From Ceratothoa steindachneri (lineage: Eukaryota > Arthropoda > Malacostraca > Isopoda > Cymothoidae): a DNA stretch of 64,000 nucleotides. Of this stretch, positions 36,562 through 48,365 are shown in pieces. The notes beneath the pieces are model-generated. The model saw only the letters and a list, made by a program, of their open reading frames with translations, had not been told where the DNA came from and did no database searches. Each line of letters starts with the position of its first letter. The stretch's first letter is position 1. The stretch lies in assembly GCA_963969495.1 (NCBI GenBank), contig OZ018329.1, forward strand, positions 69,585,252 to 69,649,251, written 5' to 3'. The translations under genes were made by a program, and so were the position numbers.

Positions 36562-38997
36562 ATGCCCAATGATGAAAAAAAAAAACATCTCCCCCTAATT
36601 CCCCCTATAACAACAACGGAGCCGCCCTCGTGCAGCTCCACAGAAAAGATGGAGGTCCCCCCCCCTGTGCTTGCGCAGGGGACCCTCCATACCTCTTTAA
36701 CCGGAGAGGAGGCTTACTCCTCTCCTACGCCTACGGGTGTAGGGGACTCCCCCCTCACCCCCTTCTCTGGAGGTGCTTTCGGGCACCTCCCTATCTCCAG
36801 CGGCAGTCCCTCCTATGCTTTCTAAGGGGACTGCCAAGAAAGCCAGCAGGCCACCCTTAGCCAGCCGCTCCACATCAAAGCGGCTCGGTAGGGCAAACCC
36901 CCTTAGGGGGGAGAGGGAAGCCAGGCCCCTTCGGTCGCTTCCCTCAAAAGACCTGCTGGCAAAAATATTAAACCTTGCCGGGGTCAAGGCCTGTGCCTCC
37001 CCACTAAAGACTTATGACGCTGCCAAGGGGACCTGCGATGTCCTGGAAGGCGATGGCCAATTGGAGGCCCCTCCTGTGATAGACATGGTCCTTGAGGAAA
37101 ACCAGCCTCAGAAGGTAGGGCCTTCCATGGGGGGGAATCCGGGCTTGGCGCCAAGCACCGAACCCGAATCCGCCCCTATGCAAGGTCCTCATCAAACGGC
37201 TGTGGATTCTCAGGCAGGACAAGGAGGGGAGGGATCTCCTCCGGATGAATCCCCTGTGCCCACCGGGACCTTCTCCATTTCAGAGAAGGACCTGGCTGAG
37301 GCCGGTCCATCTGGCCTGGGGGCTTCTACCGGCGGGGGTGAAAAGCGGGTTCATTCCCCGCCCTCCTCTTCTAAAAAGAAGAAAAAGACAAGAAAGACGA
37401 AAAAGACTCGGGGCTCCTATCCATCCGCGGGGGCTGCAGGGACGGATGGGTCTGCTGCCACTTTGGTAGGCGACCAAGCCAAGATCGGCACATCCGGCCC
37501 CTCTACCCCCTCGTGTGCGGAGCCCCTGACTAAGACCAAGAGTGCACAGGGCGGAGCCTCGATGACATCGGGGCCCCTCATTCAGAGGTTACCTGGCGTT
37601 TTCGAGCCCGCTGGCTTCAAACGCTTCCTCGTTATTCGCTCCACTGATGGCACCATGTTGTCCAAGGGCAACATGATCCATCAGAGGAAGGATTAGCTAG
37701 TGCAATTGGTAGAGAGCCGAAGGTAACCCGTTTCTCGGACGGGAGCCTTCTGGCGAATGCGGCGAATCCCGCCGAGGCGGCCAAGATAAGTGCTCTTCGG
37801 ACACTTCATGGCACCCCGGTGAGTGTGACGCCGCACTCTACCATGAACTTTGTAAAAGGAGTAGTTTATGCGAGGGAACTCGTTGACTACTCCATAGAAG
37901 ACATCACCCTAGAGCTGGCCGACCATGGGGCGGTCAAGGTCGAACGTGTGATGAGAAAACAGGGAGGGGCCTCGAGACCCACCCCTACACTTTTCGTCAC
38001 GTTCGACTGTGACAAGCTCCCTGAGTCGGTGTGTGCCGGTTGGTACCGCTACCGCGTGAAGGCATTCGTGCCACTGCCGCGGCGGTGCTATTACTGTCAC
38101 CGCTTCGGCCACACGAATCGATCATGTAGACGTACAAAATCGGGGTCACCCGAAGTCTGTGTAAATTGCTCCAAGGTCGCACACGATAAGTCCAAATCGT
38201 GTGTGGCCAAGTGTGTCAATTGCGGAGAGCCGCACCCTGCTTCTTCGAAGCAATGTGGTGCATATCTCCTTGAGAAAGAAATCCTGGCCATTCAGGCCCA
38301 AGATCGACTCTCATTCCGCGAGGCTAAGGACTTGGTCCTGGCGCGCCCGGCTCTGCCTGGGACGTCATATGCCTCAATAGTTAGAAAAGCACCCTCTGCT
38401 CCTGGCCCATCCAGGCCAACGAGCACGGTTGTTTCCGCGCCCATTCGGAGCCCTTCTGCGGGCTCTACTACACCCGGGCGCTCCCCTGGTAGAGCTGGCG
38501 GCAAAAAGGGTTCACACCCAGCCCCGGCTAATACCAGGGCTCCCCCCTCTTCCCCCAGCGTGACCGTTTCCCGTAAGGCGAAACGGCCACGCGCCTCCAC
38601 AGAGTCGTTAGACTCACAGGAGGCAACACCCCTGAAGATGGTCGCTAGGCCATCTTCCGGGGTTCCTAAAGCTGTTCCCCGAAAGGAGGACAGCAACAAA
38701 GGAGCTTCGGCCCCTTCGCCCACGCCCCGAGGTGGAGCGAGTGGCTCGGAGACGGTGGTTCCTCGAAAAGAGGGCCCCCCGCCTCCCAAGCCGCAACGCC
38801 CGCCTAAGGTTTCGAGGCGGAGGGAGGAAAAGACTCGCATGGCGAGCCCAACCTCCCCCAATAAGTCCTCGAAGGCGACAGCGCCTTCAGCGCTTTGTCC
38901 GGCCAACAGCGCCCGGGGTTCTGCCCCCGGGAAGCGTACGGCCATTCCCGTGAGGGTCTTCAATTCGAGGAGGGCCCCCGCGTCTCCTCCGAGCTAG
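36562..38997 (+). pseudogene. Copy A ORF1 (nucleic-acid-binding protein), two frameshifts
   Basis: Starts at the ATG at 36562 (MPNDEKKK) after a 530-bp 5' UTR. The N-terminal half is a Pro/Ser/Thr-rich, probably disordered region with a lysine cluster (SSKKKKKTRKTKKTRG, about 37370-37415). A central RRM-like or gag-like conserved part follows (FKRFLVIRSTDGTM; STMNFVKGVVYARELVDYS). Then come three zinc knuckles at 38086-38256: CYYCHRFGHTNRSC, CVNCSKVAHDKSKSC and CVNCGEPHPASSKQC. The C-terminal tail is basic and Pro/Ser-rich. ORF1 proteins of this superfamily coat element RNA. Frames change near 36745 and 37688. The last 133 nt overlap ORF2. Confidence 0.85.
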
Positions 38998-41900
38998 GCC
39001 TGGAGGGCATATTCTTTCAATGGAATTGCCGTGGACTCCGGGCCAACTGGGAGGAGCTGCGGAGGCTCGTCTCGTCCCGTTCCCCGTTAGCTATTTTTTT
39101 GCAGGAGACCATGCTAGGCGCGTGCCCGCTGCCTGCCCTCCCGGGGTATAAGGGTCTTGCGACCCCACCACCGCGGGATGGCCGGGCTGGGGGATGCGCG
39201 GTTTACACCCGGCATGATGTCTCCGTTCTTCCTTTCTCTTTAGATACCTCCTTTCAGGCAGTGGCTGTGCAGCTGCACCTGGATAGGAGGTATACTATCA
39301 TTTCTGCGTACATTCCACCGTTAGCTGACTTCGACGCGGGGGACTTCCGCCGCGTCGTGGCACGGTTGCCGAGGCCCTATCTCTTGCTTGGAGATCTGAA
39401 CGGCAGGCATCTCCTCTGGGGAGATTACTCCATAAATCCCAGGGGACAAGTCCTTGCCGATCTGATCGAAGAGCTTGAGATGGGTGTCCTAAACGTGGAT
39501 GAGTTTACGCATCACTGTCCGAGAACCGCTTCATTTTCTTGCCTTGACCTATCTTTGTGCTCTTCAGATGCACAGCCTGATTTTGATTGGGGGGTCGTCG
39601 ATGACCTCCATGGTAGTGATCACTTTCCCATTCAAATATCATTTTCAGGGCAACTGCCGCCTGAGAGACCACCTCGGTGGTGCTTGGCGCGGGCGCGGTG
39701 GCCTGCATTTCAGGAAATGACTGAATTCTCTATCGCAGTCGAGGAGTTTAGGTCGGTAGATGAGGCCGTTGAGTTCTTCTCCGGCAACCTCATCCCTGTA
39801 GGCCTGACTACTATTCCTAGGACGTCTGGCCGTTTTGCACGCCGACCACTCCCATGGTGGTCGGCCGAGTGTGAGACGGCCCTCAAACAGAAGCGTTATG
39901 CCTACATGCGCTATAAGCGCCGCCCGACCGATTTCACTGTCGCTGAATTTCGTCGGGCTAGGGCTAGGTTCCGGTATATTTCGAAGCACGCCCGCCGCTC
40001 TTCTTGGCGGGCATACGTGTCTTCACTTAACGGGAAGACCCCTTTAGCTGAGGTGTGGAAGCGAGTCAAAAGGATTCGGGGCAAGTTCTCGCAGGACCCC
40101 CCTCCCGTTCTCCAGGAGAATGGGACCGCAATCTCGGACCCCGCGTCCGTGGCGGAATCCTTAGCGACCGCTTTTTCCGCATTCTCTAGCCGTGATGCTG
40201 CTCCGCCAGCATTCAATGCACGTCGTGATGTCGCGGAAGGCCGCCGGCTGGACTTTACCTCCAGAGGCGGAGAACCCTTCAACGACAAGTTTACTGTGAG
40301 TGAGTTGCGTTCCGCTCTCGCTTCGTGCGCGGACACCACCCATGGTCCGGACGATGTCCCGTACGCCATGCTTCGACACCTGGGTGAGCGAGGCATGGCC
40401 TTTCTGTTAGATTTGTTCAACAGGATCTAAGTGGAAGGTCTTCTCCCAGACTCCTGGCGAATCGCTACTGTGCTCACCTTTCGCAAGCCGGGGAGAGATC
40501 ACTCTACTCCGACCTGTTTCCGCCCAATCTCTCTAACCTCTTGCGTGTGCAAGTTGATGGAGAAATTGGTAAATGTTAGATTAGCCTATTTCCTGGACAG
40601 CGGAGGCCATCTGTCTTCTGCACAGTGCGGCTTCCGTAAGTTCCACTCCACGTCGGATGCTCTGCTCCGACTGGAAAGTGCCGTCTGCGAGGCTTTCCTT
40701 CGTAGACAGCACTACGCCACGGTGTTTTTTGATCTGGAGAAGGCCTATGATACCGCATGGCGGTACGGTATCATGGAGACTCTCCACACGATGGGGGCGA
40801 GGGGACGCCTCCCAATTTTTATATCTGAATTTTTGCGAGATCGTCGATTCCGCGTACGGGTGGGGGGAGCCCTCTCCGGCCCAAAGGAGCAGGAAGAGGG
40901 TGTCCCGCAAAGAAGTGTCCTCAGTGTCACACTCTTTGCCCTGAGCATCAACGGCATCACCTCGGTGCTGCCGGAAGATGTTCTCGCTACGCTCTACGTG
41001 GACGACCTTTCGTTCTCTTTTGGCGCGGCCCAGATGCCAACTCTGGAGCGTCGACTCCAACAGGCATTGAACCGCGTCTCTCACTATGCCGAAGCGCACA
41101 GGTTTCGGTTTTCTTTGGCCAAGACTAAGGTGGTGCACTTCTGCCGCCATCCACGGCTTCACCCCGACCCAGATTTGTTTCTTAATGGGGTGCGCCTGGA
41201 TGTGGTTGAGTCGCACCGTTTCCTTGGTCTTGTATTCGACCGACGCCTCACCTGGGAGGCTCATATTCGCAGCCTTAGGGTCTCTTGTACCCGCGCCATG
41301 AACATTCTCCGTTCCGTGACGTTCAGCGCTTGGGGCGCTGATAGGGCTACCGCCTTACTTTTTTATCGATCCTTTGTTCGCTCGAAGCTCGACTACGGAT
41401 GCGAGTTTTATGCATCCGCAGCCGAGCGTTTATTGCGGAAGGTGGATTCGATCCACCACACCGGCCTTCGCCTTGCGACTGGTGCCTTCCGCACTTCCCC
41501 CATTGAGAGCCTGTTGGTCGATGCTGGGGAGAGGCCACTCGCTCTGCGCCGCGTGCAGTGCATCACTCGCCTGTACGCGCGAGCCCGGCGCCTCCCTCAG
41601 TCGCCAACAGCTCTCACTGCATCCGCAGCTGATCTCGATGGTGCCTATGCCGCCGAGAGACGGCAGTCATACCCTAAGCCCTTTGGGTTTAGGGCCAGGA
41701 AACTCCTTCGAGAAGTAGATATAGCTCTCGGGCCGGTGGCGCCCCTGGTTCTGCCCAGGACGCCACCCTGGAGGGTGCCACATTTGGCTATTTGTCGCCA
41801 CGCCTCTGCTCCCAAAGCTTGTACTGCGCCGGGAGTATTGCGTTCGACCTTTTTGGAGCACACATCGTGTCACGCTGGTACCGTGCCAGTGTATACGGAT

Positions 41901-42725
41901 GGCTCCAAGTCCCAAGAGGGGGTCGGCTTCCACGCCGTATCCCCTCTGTTTGAAGTCAGCGGGGCTCTACCAGGCGCTGCGTCTGTCTTCACGGCCGAGC
42001 TGGTGGCAATACACCACTCGGTACGGGAGATTACGCGACGTGCCCGGTTCGGAGACCGGATTGTGATCTATAGCGACTCACAAAGCGCCCTGAGTGCTCT
42101 CGGGGCATTGGAATCTCCGCATCCCCTGGTTCGTGATATCCGTGACGCCACGGTTTTGGCGAGCCGGGCAGATGTCGAGATTATCTTCTGCTGGGTTCCT
42201 GGACATGTAGGAATTGCGGGGAATGAGCGCGCCGATGAGGGCGCTAAAGAGTCCGCGAGGACTCTGCGACCGGACCAGCGTTTCGCTCTTCCTCACACCG
42301 ACTACATGGCAGGAATACGGGCAGCTCTTCGGACTGCTTGGCAAAGAAGATGGGAGACGGTCGAAGGGAACTTAAAGTTGCGTGCCATTGCGCCGCGACT
42401 GTTCCCATGGACCTATCCCCCAATGCCGCGGCGGCTTCAGGTTGCTTTCTGTCGTCTCCGAATCGGACACACTCGTGTGACGCATCGCTATCTGATGGAG
42501 CGCTCGCCTGCACCCTATTGCAACGACTGCGTCGTCCCCCAGACTGTTCGGCACATTCTTGTCGAATGTCCCAGTCTGGGTGATCTTCGCGCACGACACC
42601 TGTCCCGGTACCGGGATGGGCGTGGTCGCTACCGCCTGTCCCTTGTTCTCGGGATGAGTGCGTGTACTTTGACTGGTGGACTTATTGACTTTTTGGGGGA
42701 GGCCGGCCTTCTCCCTTTTATTTAA
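38865..42725 (+). pseudogene. Copy A ORF2: endonuclease-RT-RNase H polyprotein, one stop
   Basis: The frame is open from 38865, in -1 phase to ORF1 and without an ATG before the EN domain. The apurinic-type endonuclease shows FQWNCRGLRAN (39018), FLQETML, SAYIPP, GDLNGRHLLWG and SDHFPI (39614). The RT has RPISLTSCVCKLMEKLV, FFDLEKAYDTAW (40726), GVPQRSVLSVTLF (Gly replaced by Arg) and LYVDDLSFSF (active site at 40995). RNase H follows with YTDGSKS (41892), AELVAIHHS, YSDSQSALS (42069) and WVPGHVGIAGNERADEGAKE (42192). A C-terminal zinc finger reads CNDCVVPQTVRHILVEC. TAA at 40428-40430 interrupts it between EN and RT; the last 764 codons are open. About 1,280 codons, usual for the superfamily. 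Confidence 0.92.
38912..38931 (+). promoter_or_regulatory. Hairpin in the ORF1/ORF2 overlap
   Basis: CCCGGGG, six loop bases and CCCCGGG form a perfect 7-bp GC stem inside the 133-nt overlap. It is kept in B (48271-48290) and in C (52703-52722, one loop change). It may aid frameshifting or reinitiation into ORF2, or may simply reflect GC-rich coding sequence. Confidence 0.4.
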
Positions 42726-42821
42726 CGCGATTTAATTGTTGTTGTTGTTTTTGTAATTGTTTTGTTATTGCTTTGTTATTGTTATTGTTATTCCTTTTTA
42801 TTGTTTTCTGTTTAATTTTTT

Positions 42822-42890
42822 AAAGTAGCCTAAATTAGGCTGTTTGTTTACGGCAACTTATGCCTTAGTCGGCAGTCGCCAGATAGCCCC
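42822..42890 (+). promoter_or_regulatory. Conserved 3' terminal stem-loops of copy A
   Basis: Stem-loop 1 is AGCCTA-AAT-TAGGCT. Stem-loop 2 lies between CGGCAACT and AGTCGCC, with an inner GCC...GGC. The same two structures precede the poly(A) in B (59108-59172), C (56688-56756) and D (59270-59335). They are the likely recognition site for the element's RT, as shown for other non-LTR families. Confidence 0.7.
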
Positions 42891-42911
42891 TTAATTAAAA
42901 AAAAAAAAAAA

Positions 42912-43290
42912 TCAATTCCCATGGTTTGGAGGGATCCGACAAATCAGGTCACTGACCTTTACTTCTGCCCTATCAATTCTACTAGGAATAATAAAAATAA
43001 CTGGAACAGTCTCAAGTATCCTGATCTTCAATGAACACGTCGTTCTGTAGTTCATTGTGATGAAATTCCAGTACCTGTCTTTTGAGAACTTCCTGATATT
43101 AGTAACAAAGATTCGTCCAACATGATTTTCTTACAAATGAGCCAACTAATATAGGTTACAATCTCAGCTTGTTAAAGTCTTAAGCCGAACCGTTGCCATC
43201 CTCTATGACAGTGGTCGTATCACATTCTACCAAAAAAGACATACTCAAACTCTGGATCGCTGATTGGGCTAATTCTAACCAGCTGGGGTG
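42912..43290 (+). pseudogene. Family U copy 3, continuation after retrotransposon A
   Basis: Resumes at the duplicated TCAATTCCCATG with SIPMVWRDPTNQVTDLYFCP, then NNWNSLKYPDLQ, a stop, VHCDEIPVPVF and ELPDISNKDS. Near 43165-43255 is a frameshifted LYDSGRITFYQKRHTQ that matches the middle block of copies 1 and 2 (SFYRNKENE, VLYYRKREST). The third CxxC site is changed to LYFC here. The rest of the gene was not found. Confidence 0.7.
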
Positions 43291-45689
43291 ACCAAGGAGA
43301 GCGCAAATCCCGAAAAGTGGGCAAAATAGTAATAGAATATATGAGGGTTCTCCCTTTGGAATAGCAGGGTAACTTTTTTCCATTTCTGATGTCACCAACT
43401 AGAAGCACCACACGAAGTGAGGCACACTAGAACAATGGAAAAGAAAAAAATGGATCCATCAGATACACTAATGAAAGTGCCGTTCCGGCTTATACTACAG
43501 GGAAAGAAACGGAGCCATCAGCAAGTTGTACAGATAGTCCTCTCAGACCTCAAAATACGTTTAAGTCCATCAAGGCTTCAAATCTTCAAATGGATTCAGT
43601 CATTTGCTTCCAAGGGAAATATGTTGCCCTGCTAATATCAACGGTCGGCACCATAACACTGAGGAAATTGTACCTTGAAACGAAGACTTCTTCGCATTCA
43701 CATCGAATAGGAGGTTTGTGTGCCTAAAAGTGGAAGCATAGGGAGGAGCTCACTTATGCGAAGAAATTAGGCAAGAATTTATGGAACAACAAAGAGGATT
43801 TAGAGTATACAAGGTGATCAGATTCAGAGATCACATTCATGTACTCAAAATTGTATGTGAGAAAACGGGAATTACATCGAAAGAATAAGAAAAAGAACTA
43901 TTGACATTTAACATGCTGATCTACACACACACGGCATCTCTGCTAACATACAAAGAGATGTATTTGTTAATATACAGATGTTTCACTTGTTACACATTTG
44001 TAGACCACACGTAAACCAACTTTATAAACAAGGACTGATTCTTTTGGCTGAAGGCCACAAAGAGCACACGTTCCGAAATTGCGCGACCACATTAAAAAAG
44101 TTCATCCACTAAGAAATTCATCAGAAACTGGCAATAATCTGCTCAAAAAGGAAATCAGTTTTTAAGATGAAAAACTTATTCAGCTTCCGATTTATGTGCA
44201 CGAAATCAATCATAATTATATCAAATTATCTTCCAGATATTACAACTCATTACAGTATTCTTGCAACCTACATTTGACCTTTTCATTTTTCTTCGGTCCC
44301 TTGCGCATTGAATCTCTCCTCACGGAGGGATTTCAAATAGCTAAGATTTAAAATGGATAATTTTGTTTAAGCTTTTTAATAACAGGGGTCAGTTTAAAGA
44401 GACCGGAAGATATATTGAGGTTAAAAGAAGAATTAATGAAGAAGCATTAAACATTATTTCTTTTAACAAAGTCATCTGAGTTGTAAATAAACTTAGCCGA
44501 ATTCCAATTTATAGGATGACCATGTTGAGTTAAGTGAACAAAGAAAGCACTATTTTCTTGCTATTATTTTGAACCAACATTTTGTAGTACATAGTAGACT
44601 CATACTTAAATATGACAGAAATATTTAAACATTTCAAGAGACGGGGAAGAAACGAAAAGGCCTCAGAAAATGGTGAAATTGTTAAAATTGAATGCAGGGG
44701 GGGATTTCAATTCTGTAAAAGGTCATTTTTGCCGAATTTAAGCACCTGCCAAGAAAGTTGTGAGGGTAACAAAGGTTATTATTACCTATTTCAAAGATCG
44801 TTGAAATCTCAATATCCAAAAATTCCGGGCTAGTGACCCGCAACCCTCGGAGAAGCATTGAAATAAATACCGACCGTGACTTTACTAATATGACCCGAAT
44901 AAAAATGAAAGTAGGAACCAGCGTTGTTGAGGTGCTTGCGCTCAATATGTCCTCCTCCGTTATTATCAGTCCCGCTCCTCTTTGTTCTTCTCTGTTGGGG
45001 GGTGGGGGGAAAATGAATGGGCAGGGGGTGAACTTGAGAAAAGGTGCTCATACTTCAATTACGAATGAACAGAAATAATGAGAAGAAAATTTTGAAGTTG
45101 GCGCCAAATTCTTCTCAGCCCGTTAACTTATACGTCAGCCTAGGCAGTCCTATTCATTTCTTTCGAGTGCACATTCGTGTATGCATTCTATCTAATATTT
45201 TGTTTTATTTATGAATTGTAATTTGTTTCACTATGTCCTTTAAAAAAATATGTAATCGTGTTAATCTTCTTTAACACTGTTAAAGTTTGTTGTGAATCTA
45301 TGGGCAAAATCAATTACACCTATGACGTCACGTTACCGCTTTCTATTACTAGAAAAGTATACACCTGGTACGTACACCTTGACTAGCCTTCATAGGGCAA
45401 GTAAAAGCATACCAGAAGCAAGAAATAAGGAGAAGCGAAAAAAGTAAAGGATACACAAAATCAAAACTTTGGTTCCCAAGATAAAGTTCACTTAAAACTT
45501 ACGTATAACAACATTAATTTGTTTGGGAAAAATATAAAAAAGAGAAATGTCTCCAACCTTCCTAAAAAACCTCATTAATTACTACAAAACAAAATAAAAA
45601 ACACAATACTGCTTTTATGGTAGTTGGGTACCAACAAACTAAATCAAACAAAAATAAATAAGTACTCTTTAATAATTTTAAAATAAAAA
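43291..45689. other. Spacer, no gene supported
   Basis: The frame at 43417-43635 has a weak helix-turn-helix look but no family match. A G-rich patch is at 44990-45020. Nothing else recognised. Confidence 0.5.
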
Positions 45690-47095
45690 TTTTAAAAATA
45701 GGACTTGTAAAGACCAGCTAAAACAGTCCCTCATCATTATATAAATAGTCATTACAGAAAACCAAAGTTGTAGGGGTAACAAAACTTTTAACGAAAAAAA
45801 ATTGACATTAATATTTCTTCTTTTTTTTCTTTAAATCTTGAGCTGACCACCCCCATGGAAAAAGTCAAAAGACTATAAGCCCAAGACGCTCCAGAAGGAG
45901 ATCGGCCTGCAAATAAAAATACAATAAAGAAAAAAGAAAAGTAAAGATTAAATATGTGCGAAATAAAAAGCAAAAATCCACCGGAAATCAGTTAATGTCA
46001 ACAGATAATAAGAATGAGTTAGCTCTCATCTTAAATGTATGGAGATCAGTAGACTCCAAGACAGCACTCGGCAAACCATTCCACATCACGGTTGCAGTTA
46101 CAATAACACTCCTGCCAAACTGATTAGTACTATACCTGTTACAATAAAAATGGCATACTCGTACTATTAGCAGTGACTGCCTGCCTTGTATTACAAGCAA
46201 AAACAGCTAGATCAGGTAAGGACAAAAGCAAAGGATGTTTATCACTGTACTACATTTTATGCAACAAGCATAAAGAACTCACTATACACCTATGTCACAG
46301 GTCAACATTAATCCTTGAAAAAATAAACATGAACAATGACAACTCTATCCAGAGCTTAAGATGAGAATATGCACCTGATGACCACACAGGAGAGCAGTAC
46401 TCCAAACAGGAAAGAATGAAGGAATTAAAAGACTTAGTTATAATAGCTTCTTATCCAAACATTCTAATAAATCTCCTCAAGATATTAACCTTCTGGGAAA
46501 CAAGGGACGATATATTACGTACTCGTATGTGTCACTCAAAAGTCAATTTCTTGCCAAAAGTAACGCCCAAAACCTTAAAATAGTCATTGGTATTTAATAC
46601 TGTCCCATCAATATGTAGATCAGGATGCATAGGAAAGTGTTCTGGGGCGACTATCTCTCATATTCTTGGTTTTAAAAGGGCTGAGCTCAATACCCCAAGG
46701 CTTTACACCACTCATAGATACGTGCTAGGTCTCTATTCATGAAATCTGCTATTGCATTATCCAGGATGGGAGAAGGAACAACAGCCAAAAGAATTGCATC
46801 ATCAGTATATGCAATCAGTTTTTTTTTCCAGATCATGACACATGTCACTTTTTTTAAATAATAAATAACAAGCAACTAAGAACGCTAGCTTGAGGGACAC
46901 TTGAAATTGCATTTGTAACAATACTATACTGGCCATCAGCACAGACCCTCTTGGTTCTGCGGCAAGAATCACTTAAAATTTTAAGAAAAGAGCCCCCCAA
47001 TCCCTGATCATTTAAGAGGCTGCACTAATATCTAAACCTACCATGAGTGCCTCTGCAATTTCATCAAGAGTACTTTGCAAAGCTGTAGATATTGA
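45690..47095 (-). pseudogene. Jockey/BS-like retrotransposon J: RT and 3' end
   Basis: Minus-strand RT fossil. From the high end it shows a degraded LDISAA block (canonical LDFSAAFD), VCADGQYSIVTNAISSVPQA then SVLSCLLFI (canonical GVPQGSVLGPLLF), LIAYTDDAILLAV (46815, canonical YADD), YEWCKALG, FKVLGVTFGKKLTFE, SQKVNILRRFIRMFG, LSCLEYCSPVWSSGA and the terminal YSTNQFGRSVIV...MWNGLPSAVLESTDLH...FLLSVDIN (45990-46140). A 3' UTR-like region follows to about 45690. Frameshifts and stops are frequent. It lacks everything before RT block 3; copy B abuts it there. The missing front half appears at 60603-61690. Confidence 0.85.
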
Positions 47096-48357
47096 CGGAC
47101 GGGAGCCTTCTGGCGAATGCGGCGAATCCCGCTGAGGCGGCCAAGATAAGTGCTCTTCGGACACTTCATGGCACCCCGGTGAGTGTGACGCCGCACTCTA
47201 CCATGAACTTTGTGAAAGGAGTAGTTTATGCGAGGGAACTCGTTGACTACTCCATTGAGGACATCACCCTAGAGCTGGCCGACCATAAGGCGGTCAAGGT
47301 CGAACGTGTGATGAGAAAAAAGGGAGGGGCCTTGAGACCCACCTCTACACTCTTCGTCACGTTCGATTGTGACAAGCTCCCTGAGTTGGTGCGTGCCGGT
47401 TGGTACCGCTACTTCGTGAAGGCATTCGTGCCACTGCCGCGGCGGTGCTATTACTGTCACCGCTTCGGCCATACGAATCGCTCATGTAGACGTGCAAAGT
47501 TGGGGTCACCCGAAGTCTGTGTAAATTGCTCCAAGGTCGCACACGATAAGTCCAAATCGTGTGTGGCCAAGTGTGTCAATTGCGGAGAGCGGCACCCTGC
47601 TTCTTCGAAGCAATGTGGTGCATATCTCCTGGAGAAAGAAATCCTGGCCATTCAGGCCCAGGATAGACTCTCATTCCGCGAGGCTAAGGACTTGGTCCTA
47701 ACGCCCCAAGCTCTGCCTGGGACGTCATATGCCTCAGTAGCTAGAAAGGCACCCTCTGCTCCTGGCCCATCCAGGCCAACGAGCACGGTTGTTTCTGCGC
47801 CCATTCAAAGCCCTTCTGCGGGCTCTACCCAACACGGGCGCTCCCCTGGTGAAGCTGGCGGCAAAAAGGGTTCATATCCAGCCCCGGCTAAAACCAGGGC
47901 TCCCCCCTCTTCCCCCAGCGTGACCGTTTCCCGCAAGGCGAAACGGCCATGCGCCTCCACCGAGTCGTTAGACTCATAGGAGGCACACCCCTGAAGATGG
48001 TCGCTAGGCCATCTTCGGGGGTTCCTAAAGCTGTCCCCCGAAAGGAGGACAGCAACAAAGGAGCTTCGGCTCCTTCGCCCACGCCCCGAGGTGGAGCGAG
48101 TGGCTCGGAGACAGTGGTTCCTCGAAAAGAGAGCCCCCCGCCTCCGAAGCCGCAGCGCCCGCCTAAGGTTTCGAGGCGGAGGGAGGAAAAGACTCGCATG
48201 GCGAGCCCAACCTCCCCCAATAAGTTCTCGAAGGCGACAGCGCCTCCAGGGCTTTGTCCGGCCAACAGCGCCCGGGGTTCTGCCCCCGGGAAGCGTACGG
48301 CCATTCCCGGCAGGGTCTTCAGTTCGAGGAAGGCCCCCGCGTCTCCCCTCGAGCTAG
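47096..48357 (+). pseudogene. Copy B ORF1 fragment
   Basis: Open from the truncation point through the three zinc knuckles (47446-47616, CYYCHRFGHTNRSC etc.) to a TAG at 47977-47979, which replaces a CAG codon of A and C. One base is then deleted a few bases later, and the C-terminal tail continues in another frame to about 48357. Confidence 0.85.
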
Positions 48358-48365
48358 GCCTGGAG

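Larger units (their letters stand above)
36032..42911 (+). mobile_element. I-clade non-LTR retrotransposon, copy A (full length)
   Basis: A 6.9-kb element with 12-bp target duplications, a 5' end identical to copy C (CCCCGTAAGGGGCGCGG), ORF1, ORF2 and a poly(A) tail. RNase H in ORF2 together with CCHC knuckles in ORF1 places it in the I superfamily, probably near the Nimb/tick-type elements; exact clade is inference. It moves by target-primed reverse transcription. A is broken: ORF1 has two frameshifts relative to C (an extra C near 36745 and a lost G near 37688), and ORF2 has one stop codon (TAA at 40428) where B and C have TGG. It is nearly identical to C, so it is recent. Confidence 0.92.

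Noticed and set aside
38292..38963. Long minus-strand frames inside ORF1 and ORF2 (e.g. 223 codons here, 227 at 40581-41264, 191 at 53701-54276).
   Set aside because: Shadows of GC-rich sense coding sequence; they appear opposite the same codons in every copy and have no family resemblance.
43417..43635. 72-codon frame with a possible helix-turn-helix, considered as a transposase N-terminus.
   Set aside because: No catalytic domain follows and no specific family motif could be named.
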